In this document: piece by piece, positions 37,135 through 48,479 of the stretch
Position numbering within the stretch: the first letter of the stretch is position 1
Layout: every line of letters begins with the position of its first letter
NCBI GenBank assembly: GCA_027625915.1
Contig: JANTQA010000075.1
Location: forward strand, 1,798,001 to 1,862,000
Direction: 5' to 3'
Length of the DNA: 64,000 bases
From: Anaeramoeba flamelloides
Lineage: Eukaryota > Metamonada > Anaeramoebidae
Translations under genes and position numbers: made by a program
The notes under the pieces: model-generated
What the model was told of the DNA's origin: nothing
Databases searched by the model: none
Seen by the model: the letters and a program-made list of their open reading frames with translations, nothing else

Positions 37135-38250
37135 TGGTTTTTTTCTTTTTCTTTATCTTGGTTCCATAAATAGGCAAAAAAATTTACTTTTTTGGGTAAA
37201 TTTTCCCATCCTCCGAGATTTTTTCATTGATTTTGAAAGATATTTTTTTTTGGTCCATATCAAGAAAAATTGTGAAAATGTCGTGTTTTTTTAAATATAT
37301 TTTCTGGGTATATTTCGTCGGTCCATTTTCCGTTTTCCTTTTTCCCTTTTCCGCTTTCGATTTTTTCCCCATCCCACCATGTTTGGAAATAATATGTTCC
37401 TTCCCATTCACAGTTTTTGATTAAATTTTCTCTATTTTCGGTTTTGATTACTCCTAAATTGATTTGGTTCGATTCATTTTTTGGGAATTAGTCTATTTTT
37501 ATTTTGATTTCGTGTTTTCCGCTCGAATATATTTTTTTTCCACAAATTTTTCCCACCCATAATATTTACTACCAGGATTCCAAGCTGTTTTATTTTTATT
37601 TTTTAATTTTATTCGATTTTCGTGGTTCATTTCTGGATCAAATTCTTCTTTTTTTTTCGCTCTTCGTTTCCGTTTCTTTTTCTTTTTCTTCTAATTTTCC
37701 TTCACTTTTCTTTTTCCTTTTCTTTCTTTTTCTATCGTTCTTCTCGCTTTTTCTTTCCGATTTTATTATTTCTTTGCCTCCCTGTATTAATTTGATATGA
37801 TTTTTATCTTTTTTAAATTTTTTGATTGTGTTTATTTTTATTTTCTTTTTCGATATCCTTTTTTGTTTTTTTTTTGTGCCTTTCAAAATTGTCTCAATTT
37901 TGGTATTAATTATTATTTCAATTTTTTTAAATAAATTTAGATGATTTATTTTCGAATCTTGGATTTTTTGGATCATTAAATCTGAATCATTTTCAATTTT
38001 TTTACAAATATTTTTAATTTTTTCTTTTAATTTGTTTTGATTTTCAAGTGATTTTTGTATTGTTTACTTATTTTGATTTTCTTCGTTTTGGATTTTATTT
38101 AAAATGATTTTTATATTTTCATAAATTTCATTTGAGAAATCCGGTAAACCTAATATTTCATGATTATTTATCTTACAATTTGAATAACATTCAGAGCAAA
38201 TTAATTTATTTTCATCTATGCAATATAAGGATAATTCTTTATTGTGTTTT
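37135..38250 (-). pseudogene. Decayed TRIM-like gene: B-box, coiled coil, SPRY
   Basis: Reading the minus strand downward from 38250, right after an acceptor-like ATCTCTAG, the order is as follows. A B-box zinc finger comes first (KHNKELSLYC, KLICSEC, NNHEILGL). A long Lys-rich coiled coil follows (about 38130-37640). A SPRY-like domain comes last (KTAWNPGSKYYGWEKF, INLGVIKTENRENL, EGTYYFQTWWDGEKI, HDIFTIFLDMDQKKISFKIN, then LPKKVNFFAYLWN). The pieces fall in at least three frames with in-frame stops, for example near 38066, near 37536 and near 37280, and no splice sites explain them. B-box/coiled-coil/SPRY is the architecture of TRIM ubiquitin-ligase-type proteins; no RING is visible because the upstream exon is absent or distant. 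The first zinc ligand of the B-box would also lie in that missing exon. Confidence 0.72.
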
Positions 38251-41200
38251 CTAGAGATATTAAAATTAGTTTCTTTTTGGAATAATATATAAATAATGTA
38301 TATATATATATATATATATATAATAAAAAGTTGATAAAATAATTAATAATTAAAAATTGTAAATACTTTTTGGGGATATAATTTGTTTTTTTTATAAAAT
38401 TCTAAGTTTATTTTAATATTTCCAATATTTGTTAAATATAAAAGTTATTTATATCATACCAAATAAGAAAAAAAATTACCACAGAAATTTCGTTTTCATT
38501 GTTCATAGAAATTAAAAATAAATTTTCATAAAAAAAAAAAATTCAAAAATATAAAATAAAATAAAAATTGTTTTTTTTAACAATTTAACTTTTGATAAAA
38601 CAATAAAATTTACCTACTTTCATTTGTTGTTCCATTTTGTGAAATTTTGATAGTAATTCAGAAATTATTTGTCAAGATTTTGTGAAATTGATTGTATTAA
38701 AATAAAATCTTATATTTCTTTTCAAACAAAATATTAAACAATCACATTATTCTGGAAATTTTGGTTCCAAAAATTCAATAATTAATTATTTTCTGAAATC
38801 ATGTTTTAAAAATGTTCATTTTTTTTTGTGATTTGTTGTTGAAAAATAGTTCTCAAAATAAATGATACAATTGATCAAAACAAAAATAGAGATTTATTTT
38901 CAAGGTACTGGCATTATATCACCGGAATAACAAAAAAATTGTTTTTTCTTTTCGATTTTTCCATTTAGGGGTGAGTACTAAAAGTTCACCTTTTTTTTTT
39001 GTTACATTTTCCTGATTTTAAAAGTTTTTCACAAAATCAAAGATTTTATTCTATCCTTTTGAATTCTGCAAAACTGCCTTTAGGTTTTTTTCAATTTCAA
39101 AAATTTTCAATTAATTTCAAAAATTCTGGAAAACCTAGGTCCTTGAAGACACTCTACGGCACTTAAAGGAACTCTACAGTACTCGACAGCACTTCCAGAA
39201 TTCCTGGTTTGATTTAGAGATATTGTTGAGCAAAGTGAGAGTGCAATTCTGGTATATTCTCTCAAGAATTGGATCCAGCTATATAAATTCACAAGTGTTT
39301 TGTTCCAATTATTTATTCATCTGATTTTTATAATAGTCAAAAAGTATTTTAAATCAAACAAACAATTTCTTCAACGAAATAGTGGTTATATGAATCATAA
39401 GCCCGATTTTAAATTAAAATTATCAATTGCTGCTTATTTGAAAAAATATTAAACAATCGGAAAATAGCGTGATTCAGGAGAATATAACTCCTATCACCAG
39501 ATTGCAAGATGGATACTTTACCTCTTGTCCATTATCGTTTTTTTTTAAAAATTGATTTTTTCATTTTCAACAGCAAAATTTCAACTTTTTTGTGAATGAA
39601 TTTTTTTTTTTGAATGATTTATGAAAGTTAAATTAAAATATGAAAATGCTGAGTTGGTTTTCTCACAAATAATTCTATGGATTAAATTCAAACTGGAATC
39701 TTTTTTTAATTATAATTAGAAAATCACATATTGTTAATTGAATATGATTCAACTAAAATTGATATTTTAAATCATTGGAAATTAAAGTATATTGTAAATG
39801 AGATTAATAATCTTTTCTCATGAAAAATTCAAATAATAGAATTACAAAATTAATTTAACAAAAAAATTAAAAATAATAATAAATTTTAATCATTTATTAT
39901 GAAGATTACTAATCAACATCAAATCATATTCTTGGAACGAAATGTTTTTTTTAGGATATTTGGCAAAAAATATCTTATTTTTTTTAGAAATCTTTTCAAT
40001 TTTTAAATAATAATTTCAAGTTATTGGGGTGATTATGAAAATAAAAATAAAAATATTTCCAAATTGTTATTTTTAATTTTTTAATCATTAAAACTATTAA
40101 TTACATAAATATAAAATTACAAAAATTTAAAAATTCAGAAACCAATTAAGATTTAGTTTTAGCTTCAGTCAAACTCTTCTTGAAGATCCACCTTTTTAAG
40201 ATCAAAATTCCTGAATTATTAAGAGATTATATACTTGAGTGTTGTTTACAAGTCTCAAAAAATTTACAACATTAAGATCAGTTATGAAAAAAAAAATGAA
40301 AATCATTTTGGATTTTTCAATAATACGGATCTTTAAAAATGATATTTGAGAGGTTTAGCAAAATTTTATTTGAGATTGGTTTTTAAAAAAAATATTTGAA
40401 AACAAATTTATAAATTAATATCCTCAGTAAAAACCTTCCGAGTTGGGTTTTCTCATTCTTTGGAGAGGTGAAATCGGCTTTTAATTTGAGTTTTCTAAAA
40501 TTATTTCACAAGGAAAATTGCACATTTCAAAAGATATTTCATTTTGGAATAAATAAACATATTGAAATCCAAAAATAAAATGAAAGATATGAAAATAAAA
40601 CTCAATCATTGCATTTCAAATTTTAAAAAGATTTTGTTTCAATTTTATTTTGTTTATAATAATATTAAATAACTTTATTTCAATATATGTAATTCATTGC
40701 AATTTAAAATTAACACTTAAATATCATTTAAAGCACAATGATTTTGAAATATTTTGAAATCGTTGAAATACAATGAAATATATATGCGATTTTGGCAGAT
40801 ATGAAAAGTAGTTTTCAACATTTTTCGCAAATTTTTACTTTTAACTTTTTTGTTTTTAATTTTAAAATTGTAAAATTCTTTCCTAATCCGGCTTTTATAT
40901 TTATTTACAAACCAAAGCCCCTTGATGTAAAAATTAAAATTCACAAATTTCAAGAGATTAAAAAAACCCCAAAAAAAATTAGGAAAAAATGTTGAAAATG
41001 TTGATTTTGTGGAATTTTTTTGAACAATTTTTCACTCCTTCATCGATCTATTCTCAAAAGAAAATTTTTGAGTAGAGATTATTCGTCAATACTCATCAAG
41101 GGTGTGTGTTACTTAAAGGTCTATTCATTTCTTCAAAAGGGATTTGATAAAAAGGGGGTTTATTAATTTTCAAATTCTCTTTTCTCTTTACTTTCTCTTT

Positions 41201-41636
41201 TCAATGTTCAATTAATCCTTTCTCTCAAAAAAAACTAAAAATTTTAGATCTTGAAAAGATCCTGAACACCAAAGTAACCTTTGACTTGAAGAATTGAAAA
41301 AGATTTGAATACAAACTTTTTTTTTTTTTTCAGAGAAAGGATTTGTTTGTTTCATAATCAAAAAAGAATAACAAAAGAATAAAATAAATAAAAAATTAGA
41401 ATTAATTTCAAAAACAAAATTATTGTTGTTCTTTTTGAAAGAAGACGAAAAAAACGCAAGAAGGTTTGGTTACAAAGTATGATCAAAAAAAAACAACACA
41501 ACAACAGTTGCTTAAAAAGAAATTAAATAAGATCAAAACAAAAAAAACTGTGAAAAATTACGACGAATAAATAAAAAAAAAAAAACGACGAAAAAATAAA
41601 AAAATAAAAAAATAAAAAAAAACAAAAAAAATTTAC
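38251..41636. other. Intergenic AT-rich stretch
   Basis: No gene found. An (AT)n microsatellite lies at about 38299-38322. The segment 39020-39200 resembles the palindromic repeats in the LINE array at 46.4-48.5 kb (TTTTGAATTCTG.AAAAC, CTGGAAAACCTAGG, and GAAGACACTCTACGGCACTT-type sequence shared with 48500-48535). Confidence 0.45.
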
Positions 41637-42194
41637 TTTTGACTAATTCATTATAAGGAGCTTTGTACAGATGCTTTTTGTGTTTTTTTAAAGCAGAAAT
41701 ATTGTGTATTTGTTCTTCACATTTAGCACAATAAAAGACTTGACACATGGTACAATAGAATTGAGATTGTTTTTTATGGCAATTTTCACATTTGGGAATT
41801 CGTTTTTCAACAGGTTGGGTAATTTGAGAAAGCTTGGTGATTTTTTTTTCTTTTTTGGAATGTTTCTTCTTCTTGTTCTTGTTCTTGTTCTTTTTTTTAT
41901 CGTTCTTGTTCTTTTTTTTATCGTTCTTGTTCTTCTTTTTTTCCTCTTTTTGTTTCTTTTTCTTTCTGTGTTTGTTGTAAGCTTTTTGTTTTTTTGTTTT
42001 TTTTTTTGCTGTGTTTGTTCTTATATTTCGATTTTTGTTTTTTCTTTTGTTTTTTCTTATGTTTGTCTTTTTTCTTGTTTTTTGATTTTCTTTCTTTTTT
42101 TTTCTTCAGACGATCCGCTTTGTTCAAGGTAGTTTTTGTCTTCCTGGGAACTGGATTCACTTTGACTTGTTTCAGAAGTTGACGAACTCATCAT
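41637..42194 (-). CDS. First exon of a Lys-rich B-box zinc-finger protein (frame uncertain)
   Basis: From ATG at 42194 (a second ATG follows directly) the N-terminus is Ser/Glu-rich (SSSTSETSQSESSSQED). A Lys/Asn-rich tract of over 100 codons follows, then a B-box-type zinc finger near the exon end: PKCENCHKK, FYCTMCQVFYCAKC, IHNISALKKHKKH. These Cys and His spacings fit a B-box, a zinc-binding interaction module. The exon appears to end at AGTCAAAA|GTAAATTTTT (41637). The N-terminal frame and the B-box frame are not the same: the B-box frame is open back to a TGA near 42107, while the ATG frame runs into TAA in the poly-A-rich Lys tract. One indel in that tract would reconcile them, which could be decay or a sequencing error in a homopolymer. 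I found no convincing downstream exon. Confidence 0.5.
41868..41940. repeat. Tandem repeat inside the Lys/Asn tract
   Basis: The plus strand repeats a TTCTTGTTC / TTTTTTTATCG unit: TTCTTTTTTTTATCG occurs twice at 20-bp spacing, preceded by several TTCTTG hexamers. On the minus strand this encodes NKN/DKKK units. It is a likely place for length change and frame slippage. Confidence 0.75.
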
Positions 42195-43099
42195 TAAAGT
42201 TTTAAAATTCAAATTATAAAAAGATTATTAAAAAAATGAGAATAAGATTTTTGTAAAAATTGACAAAAAAAATACAAAATTGAAGTCACTTTTCAAATAT
42301 TCAAACACTTTTTTTTACGAAACACAGTCTCTTATTTTGAAGATTAGAAAAAGATCCAAAATCTCTAAAAGTTGAATACGTAAAATTTTTACAATTAAAA
42401 CTTTTGAAAAACTTGAACACTTAAAACGAATTTTAGCTTTTCTGAAAAACAGTTTCAGAGTCTTTGAAATTCAAATAATATTTAAAATTTTCAGATTTCT
42501 GAGAAAAACCAAGATCAAATTCCATAATTTTTTCTATTTTACTTAATTTTTTAAATCTCTTTTTGTTTTTTAAAAACTTTGATCAAGTATTTGAAATTTG
42601 AAAAATGATGAAATAGGATTTGAATGTTTGAAAAGATCAGAACTGTAAAGTCTGAAAGTCTCAAAAAAATGATCAAATATTCTATATGGGTTGTACTACT
42701 GGTATTTAAATTATCAATGGGAACATAATATTCGCTTCCTTTTCCAAGTTTTCATTTTTAAACCGAGTTCTCAAGAAAGTAGGTTGTAGCTTGTGTGTTG
42801 AGTCTACAATCTAATCTTGAAAAAGAAAATTGAAAATGAAGTTAAAATTATTACTATTTAGAAATCAAACCCCCATTCGTTTTGTCGTGAAAAATAGATC
42901 TTGTACAATAAAAAAAACGAAAAACTGAATTAAAAGATCATAACCACTTTTAATTGGTCATTTTTACTGAAGATTAAATGACAATTTGAAATTGGTCAAT
43001 TCAAAAGGGAAAAAATCGGTTATAAACCACACACCCAGAGTTCTTAGAAAATTTTCTCTTGAATAACCCAATTATCTCTTTTTAAAAGCATTATTTTTA

Positions 43100-43414
43100 C
43101 AGTATTGTGCCATTTTAAGGCACAGGAAAAATCAACATATAAGGCACAAAATTTTGTTCACTTTAAGGTACAAATTTTTGATTTAAGGCACTTTGTCAAT
43201 TTCAAGATATAATTTCACTGAATAATTACAGAGTTATTTTGAGTGTTTTCTTCAATATATATATATATATATAGAATTTTACATTATGAGTAATCTTGGA
43301 AATTTACACAGAAAAATTGTGACTTATTTTGACCACTTTGATTTTGTGCCTTAATGGGATTTTTTTGTGCCTTATTTCTTGATTTTTCCTGTGCCTTTTG
43401 AAGGCACAGGACTG
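43100..43414. mobile_element. TA-flanked MITE with CAGTATTGTGCC ends
   Basis: The element is 315 bp with ends CAGTATTGTGCCATTTTAAGGCACAG and CTGTGCCTTTTGAAGGCACAGGACTG. TA lies on both sides (43098-43099 and 43415-43416). Inner repeats of AAGGCACAAA resemble those of the 196-bp MITE, so the two families may be related. It contains an (AT)n run near 43256-43273. Confidence 0.85.
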
Positions 43415-43689
43415 TAGATATCAGTTTTTTTTTTAATTCAAAAAGGACCAATTTAAAACAATATGGAAAAGATCTCAATTTCCATTGTTGTTGGTGTTGA
43501 AAAGTTCAATGAATAAGCAAAGAAACCAAACTCTAGAGAACAAATCTATGACTGGTTGAAAAATTATCGAATTAAAAAAAAATTTGATAAAAAATTCGAT
43601 TTACAAAAGTCACCAAAATTAACCAACAAATAATACATTTTTTGTTTCAAAGTTAAATTCTTTTTTTTGAGTCATATTTAAGGGACTAT

Positions 43690-43870
43690 TCTCTATTATT
43701 TTTTTTGAACAATTTCTAAATAAGGATTTCTGATCTTGAAATATGTTTAATGTTGAAAATAAATAGGGGTTTTCAAATCGAAGTAATTGTCAAAAATTAT
43801 TCAAAATCGCTATTAAATTTATATAAAAAAATTTAATAGGGATTAGTCACTCAATTCATTTTAACTTGGA
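43690..43870. mobile_element. Short internally deleted relative of the 53907 TTAA element
   Basis: It begins TTTAAGGGACTATTCTCTATTA and shares AATAAGGAT, ATCTTGAAATATG.TTAA, TTGAAAATA.A.AGG and a right part with TATTAAATTTA.. and AATAGGGATTAGTC. The 53907 copy carries about 700 bp more in the middle. The right TTAA is degraded, so the end is approximate. Confidence 0.6.
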
Positions 43871-44535
43871 ATTAAGATTTTTTTTTCATTGCTTTTGGAC
43901 TCTTTGTTAATGATTTTGATTTTACTTTTTGACATTATCAAAAAGAATTTCTGTTTAGTAATAATACACAATCACGATTTACATTACCATATTTTAATAG
44001 GCTATTAATTAATGCTATTTGTAAAGTTTTTAATAATTTATTTTAATGATGAAAAATTGACTTAAGGGAGTAGCCAAGACGAAGAAGAATTTTTCACTTT
44101 TTTTGCAATTCTGAAGAAGATCAGAAAATAACATTTTTTACTCTGGTTGTACCTCATTGATTTTTATTATTTAAAGTACTTCATTTATTAAATTTTTTTA
44201 ATTTTTTTTTCAAAGTCTCAAAGAAATTGCCACAAATAGAATGTTGAGTTGAATTGCTTAAAATATTGTTTTGAATGTTGAATGACTTATCTTTTTTCCT
44301 TATCTCAACATTCTATTGTGGCATTTAATTTTTTCATTTTTCATTTTTAATTTTTTCATCATTTTTGAGATTTTTTTAATCCTGACACATTAAGCAATTA
44401 TAAATATTTTTTTATTAGTGGCATTTGGGATTAAAGGATTTTGTTTAAAAAGAACAACAATATTACAATTGAGAGAATCATAAAAGGAAACACAAATGGG
44501 ACTTAAATAGCTAGAAGATTCCAAAAAAAAGAATA

Positions 44536-44695
44536 CTGGTATTTGAAGTCTAAATGGGAAAATATTTTCAATTCATTTTCCTTATTTATGACAAACAGAG
44601 TTTCCCTACAGGGCCAGGTTGTAAATTGGAGTTTTTTTTGAAAAAGGAAATTGTAAACCAAGTGAAAAATTTCCCATTTGTAATTCAAATACCAG
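44536..44695. mobile_element. 160-bp TA-flanked palindromic MITE
   Basis: Ends CTGGTATTTGAAGTCTAAATGG and CCATTTGTAATTCAAATACCAG are inverted repeats, with TA at 44534-44535 and 44696-44697. The TTCAAATACCAGTA motif also occurs near 51740 and, diverged, near 42697 and 55120, so further decayed copies probably exist there. Confidence 0.78.
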
Positions 44696-44850
44696 TATAA
44701 AAGTCAAATTATTACTTGTTAGGATTTTAAATCGTTGTGTTTAGTGGAATATGAGAAGTGAGTATGATTATATTCTATCAAATTTTGAACTTAAAATAGA
44801 TATAAGTTTTATTCAAAGAATCTGAAATTATCTTCTCCCAAAAAAAAAAC

Positions 44851-45401
44851 TAAACCCCATTCCAAAAATTTGGACACATCTAAAATCAAAAATAGTGAAA
44901 CAAAATAAACTCAATTTACTATATTCTTCGAAAAGTAATATAAAACCAGATTTAAGTACCTAATATTAATGGTTTTTTAAGTAATCATTTTAATCCAAAT
45001 ATAAGAAAACAATATAAAACAAAAAATCAAAACAAGTGTGTCCAAAATATGGAAACGAGCTGAAATGAAAGAGTTTGAACAAAAAATATATTGGTAGATT
45101 TGTTAAAATTACACCAACAATGGTTGATCGAACAAATGATAAGATACCATACACCGGTTGTATGTGGATTTTTCAATTTAAGAAACTCAACTGTAACCAT
45201 CTATCAACCATCTATAAAAAATTTTCAGATCTAACTATGTCGATTAAGTAACTTCAGAAATAGAAAATTAAAACAAAAACAAAAAAGACAAAAAATGAAA
45301 TAGTTTGTTGAATTAAAATTAATTTCCAATTGGGTGTAAATCATGTTATTGTTATTTTTCCAACTGTTTAAACTGTCCCCAAATTAATGGAATTAAGTTT
45401 A
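44851..45401. mobile_element. Inverted-repeat element, about 550-bp family, copy 3
   Basis: The left end TAAACCCCATTCCAAAAATTTGGACACA is the least degraded of the four copies. The right end reads GTCCCCAAATTAATGGAATTAAGTTTA. An internal GTGTGTCCAAAATATGGAAACGAGC lies near 45034. Length 551 bp. It is nested in the TTAA element at 44066-45602. Confidence 0.75.
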
Positions 45402-46379
45402 TTTTAATAAAAGAAAAGAAAAAAAAACTATTTTATCAATATAATCTCTTTTTTTTAATTGTTGAACATTACTAAAAAAAAAATATCAAATAATTTTTTT
45501 AAAAAAATTTATAGAGAATCTACGATCACACGCCACTAAAATAAAATATTCTTATCTCATCTCTCTCAAATTTTTATCATGCCTTATGGCGTAGCTATTC
45601 CCTTAAGGACTCAGTTTGCAATTCAAGAATTTGACTCAACCCAATATGTTCGAATCTCATTTACATTATGATTGGATGATCTTCAAAATATTCTCCAATT
45701 TGGATCAAAAAATCATATTATATCATTTTTTTTAAATTGAAAAAAGATCAAAAAATTTTGAGATATGTGAACTCGAATACCTTGTTAATGAAAAACTTAA
45801 GGAATGTGTGAATGAAATTTAAAGAAAAATAATCATGATTGTTTTAACATTAAAAACACATCTCAATAAAAAACATTCCCAATAAACAACTTTAAAGCTA
45901 AATGAGCGTATTTTCAGTGATTATTTTACCAGCGGGTTACTTTGTTATGATACATTGTCCCCACAAACCATACAACTGTTTCAGCCCTACTGTCAAAATT
46001 TATTAGAAATATAAATTGGTTGTCTAATATAAAATTGTACTTTTTGAAATAGAAAATTCAATTTCGAACAAAAGATAAAATTTACAACTTTCTCTTACTT
46101 CATTCAGAGTTATTTTTTTTTTTTGTAAAACCCTAAAAACAAAAATTAACTTTTCTCAAGAATTGAAATCATAGAAACCCATGGAAACTTGATTATATTT
46201 TTCGAACATTATTTTTAAATTGTAAAAACCTGATATTTTAACAATTTTGGAAATTGAAGATCTCATATTAATGTAAGTATTTTGATGAATTTGTTTGTCA
46301 ATTTCCAAAACCAAAAAATGGATAACTTTTTTTTTTTTTTATTTTGAAGGGGGGAAATCAATTTCTTCTTACAGCCTTT

Positions 46380-46452
46380 AGGTTTTCCAGAATTTAAAAG
46401 AATAGAGTAAAATCATAGATTTTGCTTAATTCTTTTGAATTCGGGAAAACCT
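46380..46452. repeat. About 73-bp palindromic (hairpin) repeat, copy 1
   Basis: The left arm is AGGTTTTCCAGAATTTAAAAG and the right arm CTTTTGAATTC.GGAAAACCT (here with one extra mismatch). A short AT loop contains GAGTAAAATCATAGATTTT. The motif TAGGCACTT follows directly. Similar hairpins are at 48057-48131 and 48406-48479, and a split one at 46465-46511 plus 47823-47850. Confidence 0.8.
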
Positions 46453-46464
46453 AGGCACTTTCCG

Positions 46465-46502
46465 TTAGGTTTTTTTTAATTTAAAAGAATTGGGTAAAAT
46501 CT

Positions 46503-46533
<31 letters not shown>

Positions 46534-47850
46534 TTTGAAGAGAGAAAATTGCTTTTCTCCTGTGTGCCCTAATTTCTAAACTTTTTTTTAGAAATTTTGT
46601 TAAAGAATCACAAATTTTATTATCACTTACTAATGATAATATATATGATGAATTCTTTTTATTAATAATATCTCTGATATTATTAATTTTTTTACTTCTT
46701 TCAAAAAATTCAGATATCCAGATTTTTCGATTTATTTTATAGGCCGGACAGTCCCATAAAAAATGATCGAAATCTTCAATGATATCAATATTTAACTTTT
46801 CTTTACATAAATCACAATTTTTATTTTTATTTTTATTTTTACTTGTTACATAAGAGTACCTATTTAAACAATTAGTAAAATTTCGAAATTTTAGAATTGT
46901 TTTTGAAGCTTTCCAGTTTAAATATTATTGTTGTTTGAAATTGCAATTTTGTTGTTTTATAATTTTTAGATATTGTTGAACTTTCCAACTAGGTGAATTT
47001 TCCAATTCGGTTAATCGAAAAACTTTTAATTCTAAATCTAATAATTTTAATCCCTTAGTGTACCAATTAATATTTTCATTTTCCAATGTTCGAAAATTTA
47101 GTATTGTTTTTTAATTTTTTTTTAAATTTAAGAAATCTAATTTTTCGATCAATTTATATTTTCTTCGGTATACTTTTAATCTAGCGAGATCAATTTTTGC
47201 TTCAGTTTTATAAATTAATCGAGGTGAATGGATATTAATTTGTAAGAAATTTATGACTGATTTATTGATAAATCTATCAATTCTTTCAAAATCATTTTGT
47301 TTCAAGTCAAATATTTCAAGACCATAATAAAGTTGACTTAAAATGAGGGCTTTGAAAGAAGTTATTTTGACTCCATTGTTGAGTTTATTTTGTTGAAACA
47401 ATCGATTAAGTGTTTCCAAGGACTTTTCTACTTTTTTTGAAATTATATTCAAGATGTGTTTTTTTTCTAACCAAATCCCAAGATAAAAAAATATCTTTTA
47501 ATTCTTTTTTTATATTTGGTTTTTTTTATTATGTGGGTTCATCCCGAATCTTTTTTTTATTTCAAAAAATCCTTTCTAAATTAATTTTTTAGAGAGATTA
47601 ATGGCCCTTTCATAATAAGAATAAGATCATCTGCATACATTTGAACATGAACAGCTAAAGTTTTTAACTTTTCTAGTAGGAAATGAGATATAAATGCGAA
47701 GAGAATTGGTGATAAGGGATCTCCTTGATAAACTCCAATTCCTTCTTTTTTGTAATATCTCAAGAGCCAATTTTTAATTGTTACATTTTTGATAAATTCT
47801 TTAATAAAAATCTATGATTTTTCTCCAAGCTTTTAAATTCTGGAAAAGCT
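46465..47850. repeat. Hairpin repeat, copy 2, split by the younger LINE
   Basis: The left half (46465-46511) reads TTAGGTTTTTTTTAATTTAAAAG...GTAAAATCTATGATTTTT. The right half (from 47823) reads CTCCAAGCTTTTAAATTCTGGAAAAGCT. With one copy of the duplicated AAAATCTATGATTTTT removed they form a hairpin like copy 1. Confidence 0.78.
46512..47806 (-). mobile_element. Younger LINE insertion, 5'-truncated, with 16-bp target duplication
   Basis: AAAATCTATGATTTTT flanks it at 46496-46511 and 47807-47822. A long poly-T on the plus strand from 46507 is the poly-A tail of the minus-strand element. On the minus strand, 47763-47581 encodes reverse transcriptase motifs IGVYQGDPLSPILFAF and MYADDLILI. The segment 47452-47111 encodes the following thumb-like part (FKALILSQLYYGLEIFD), and 46910-46570 encodes the zinc knuckle (NCDLC, DFDHFLWDCPAYKINR). 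The reading frame changes several times, and the 5' end is cut off within the reverse transcriptase domain. The CxxC...H..C tail and target-primed style of insertion fit a LINE. Confidence 0.85.
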
Positions 47851-48056
47851 AGGCACTTGACTGCTGTTCTTCCTAATTTCAAAATTTTTGTTTTGAAATT
47901 TTAACAGAGAATCATAATTTTCTTTATCATTGACCAATGATAAGATGAATAATGAATATTTTTATTTTGAATAATATCAAAGATATTATTCTTATTGTTT
48001 TTGTTTATTTGGATTAATTCAGATTTTTCGATTTTTTTCATAGAATGGGCAGTCGT

Positions 48057-48131
48057 TAGATTTTCCAGAATCCAAAAGAATAGAGAAAAATTAAATATTT
48101 TACTCAATTCTTTTAAATTCTAGAAAACCTG
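48057..48131. repeat. Hairpin repeat, copy 3
   Basis: TTAGATTTTCCAGAATCCAAAAG at the left and TTTTAAATTCTAGAAAACCTGA at the right form a hairpin of the same length as copy 1. It interrupts the older LINE in its zinc-knuckle region: GGGCAGTC precedes it and CACATAAAAAATTATCGATATC follows, contiguous in the younger LINE. Confidence 0.75.
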
Positions 48132-48405
48132 ACACGATCACATAAAAAATTATCGATATCTTAGTCGATTTCTAAGTTATCGTATTTTTTATACATATTA
48201 CATGATTTTGTTTTTATTTTATTCTAATGTTCAACATAAGAATATCTGTTTAAATAATTTGTAAAGTTTCGTAATTTTAAAATTGAAGTTGATCCTTTCC
48301 ATTTTAAATATTTTTTGTCGTTAGGTTTTTTTTTAATTTAAGAAATAATCTGAAAATTTTATAAATTGTCTGTTTTTTATTTCTCAAATTAAAAGCAAAT
48401 GCTGC

Positions 48406-48479
48406 AAGTTTTTCCAGAATTTGAAAGTATTGAGTAAAATCTTTGATTGTCAACTATTCTTTTGAATTCTGGAAAACTT
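48406..48479. repeat. Hairpin repeat, copy 4
   Basis: AAGTTTTTCCAGAATTTGAAAG at the left pairs with CTTTTGAATTCTGGAAAACTT at the right. Again the loop has GAGTAAAATCTTTGATT. It lies inside the older LINE. A left half alone (TCGTTAGGTTTTTTTTTAATTTAAG) occurs near 48317-48342. Confidence 0.75.

Larger units (their letters stand above)
44066..45602. mobile_element. TTAA-target element carrying two nested MITEs
   Basis: TTAA is present at 44062-44065 and 45603-45606. Ends GGGAGTAGCC and GGCGTAGCTATTCCC form a short inverted repeat. Inside are a TA-flanked 160-bp MITE (44536-44695) and copy 3 of the 550-bp family (44851-45401), which leaves about 820 bp for the element itself. No transposase frame. 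The right TTAA is also the first TTAA of the large repeat starting at 45603. Confidence 0.68.

Noticed and set aside
37504-37800. Hydrophobic plus-strand frame that looks like membrane segments
   Set aside because: It is the complement of the Lys-rich coiled-coil part of the decayed TRIM-like gene.
41704-42182. Very hydrophobic plus-strand frames (Phe/Leu/Val-rich)
   Set aside because: They are the antisense of the Lys/Asn tract of the B-box gene; the zinc-finger motif fixes the minus strand as coding.
45640-45660. GTTCGAATCTC, like a tRNA T-loop
   Set aside because: No acceptor, D-arm or anticodon stem can be drawn around it, and the same bases recur in the large repeat at 29850 with a change in the loop.
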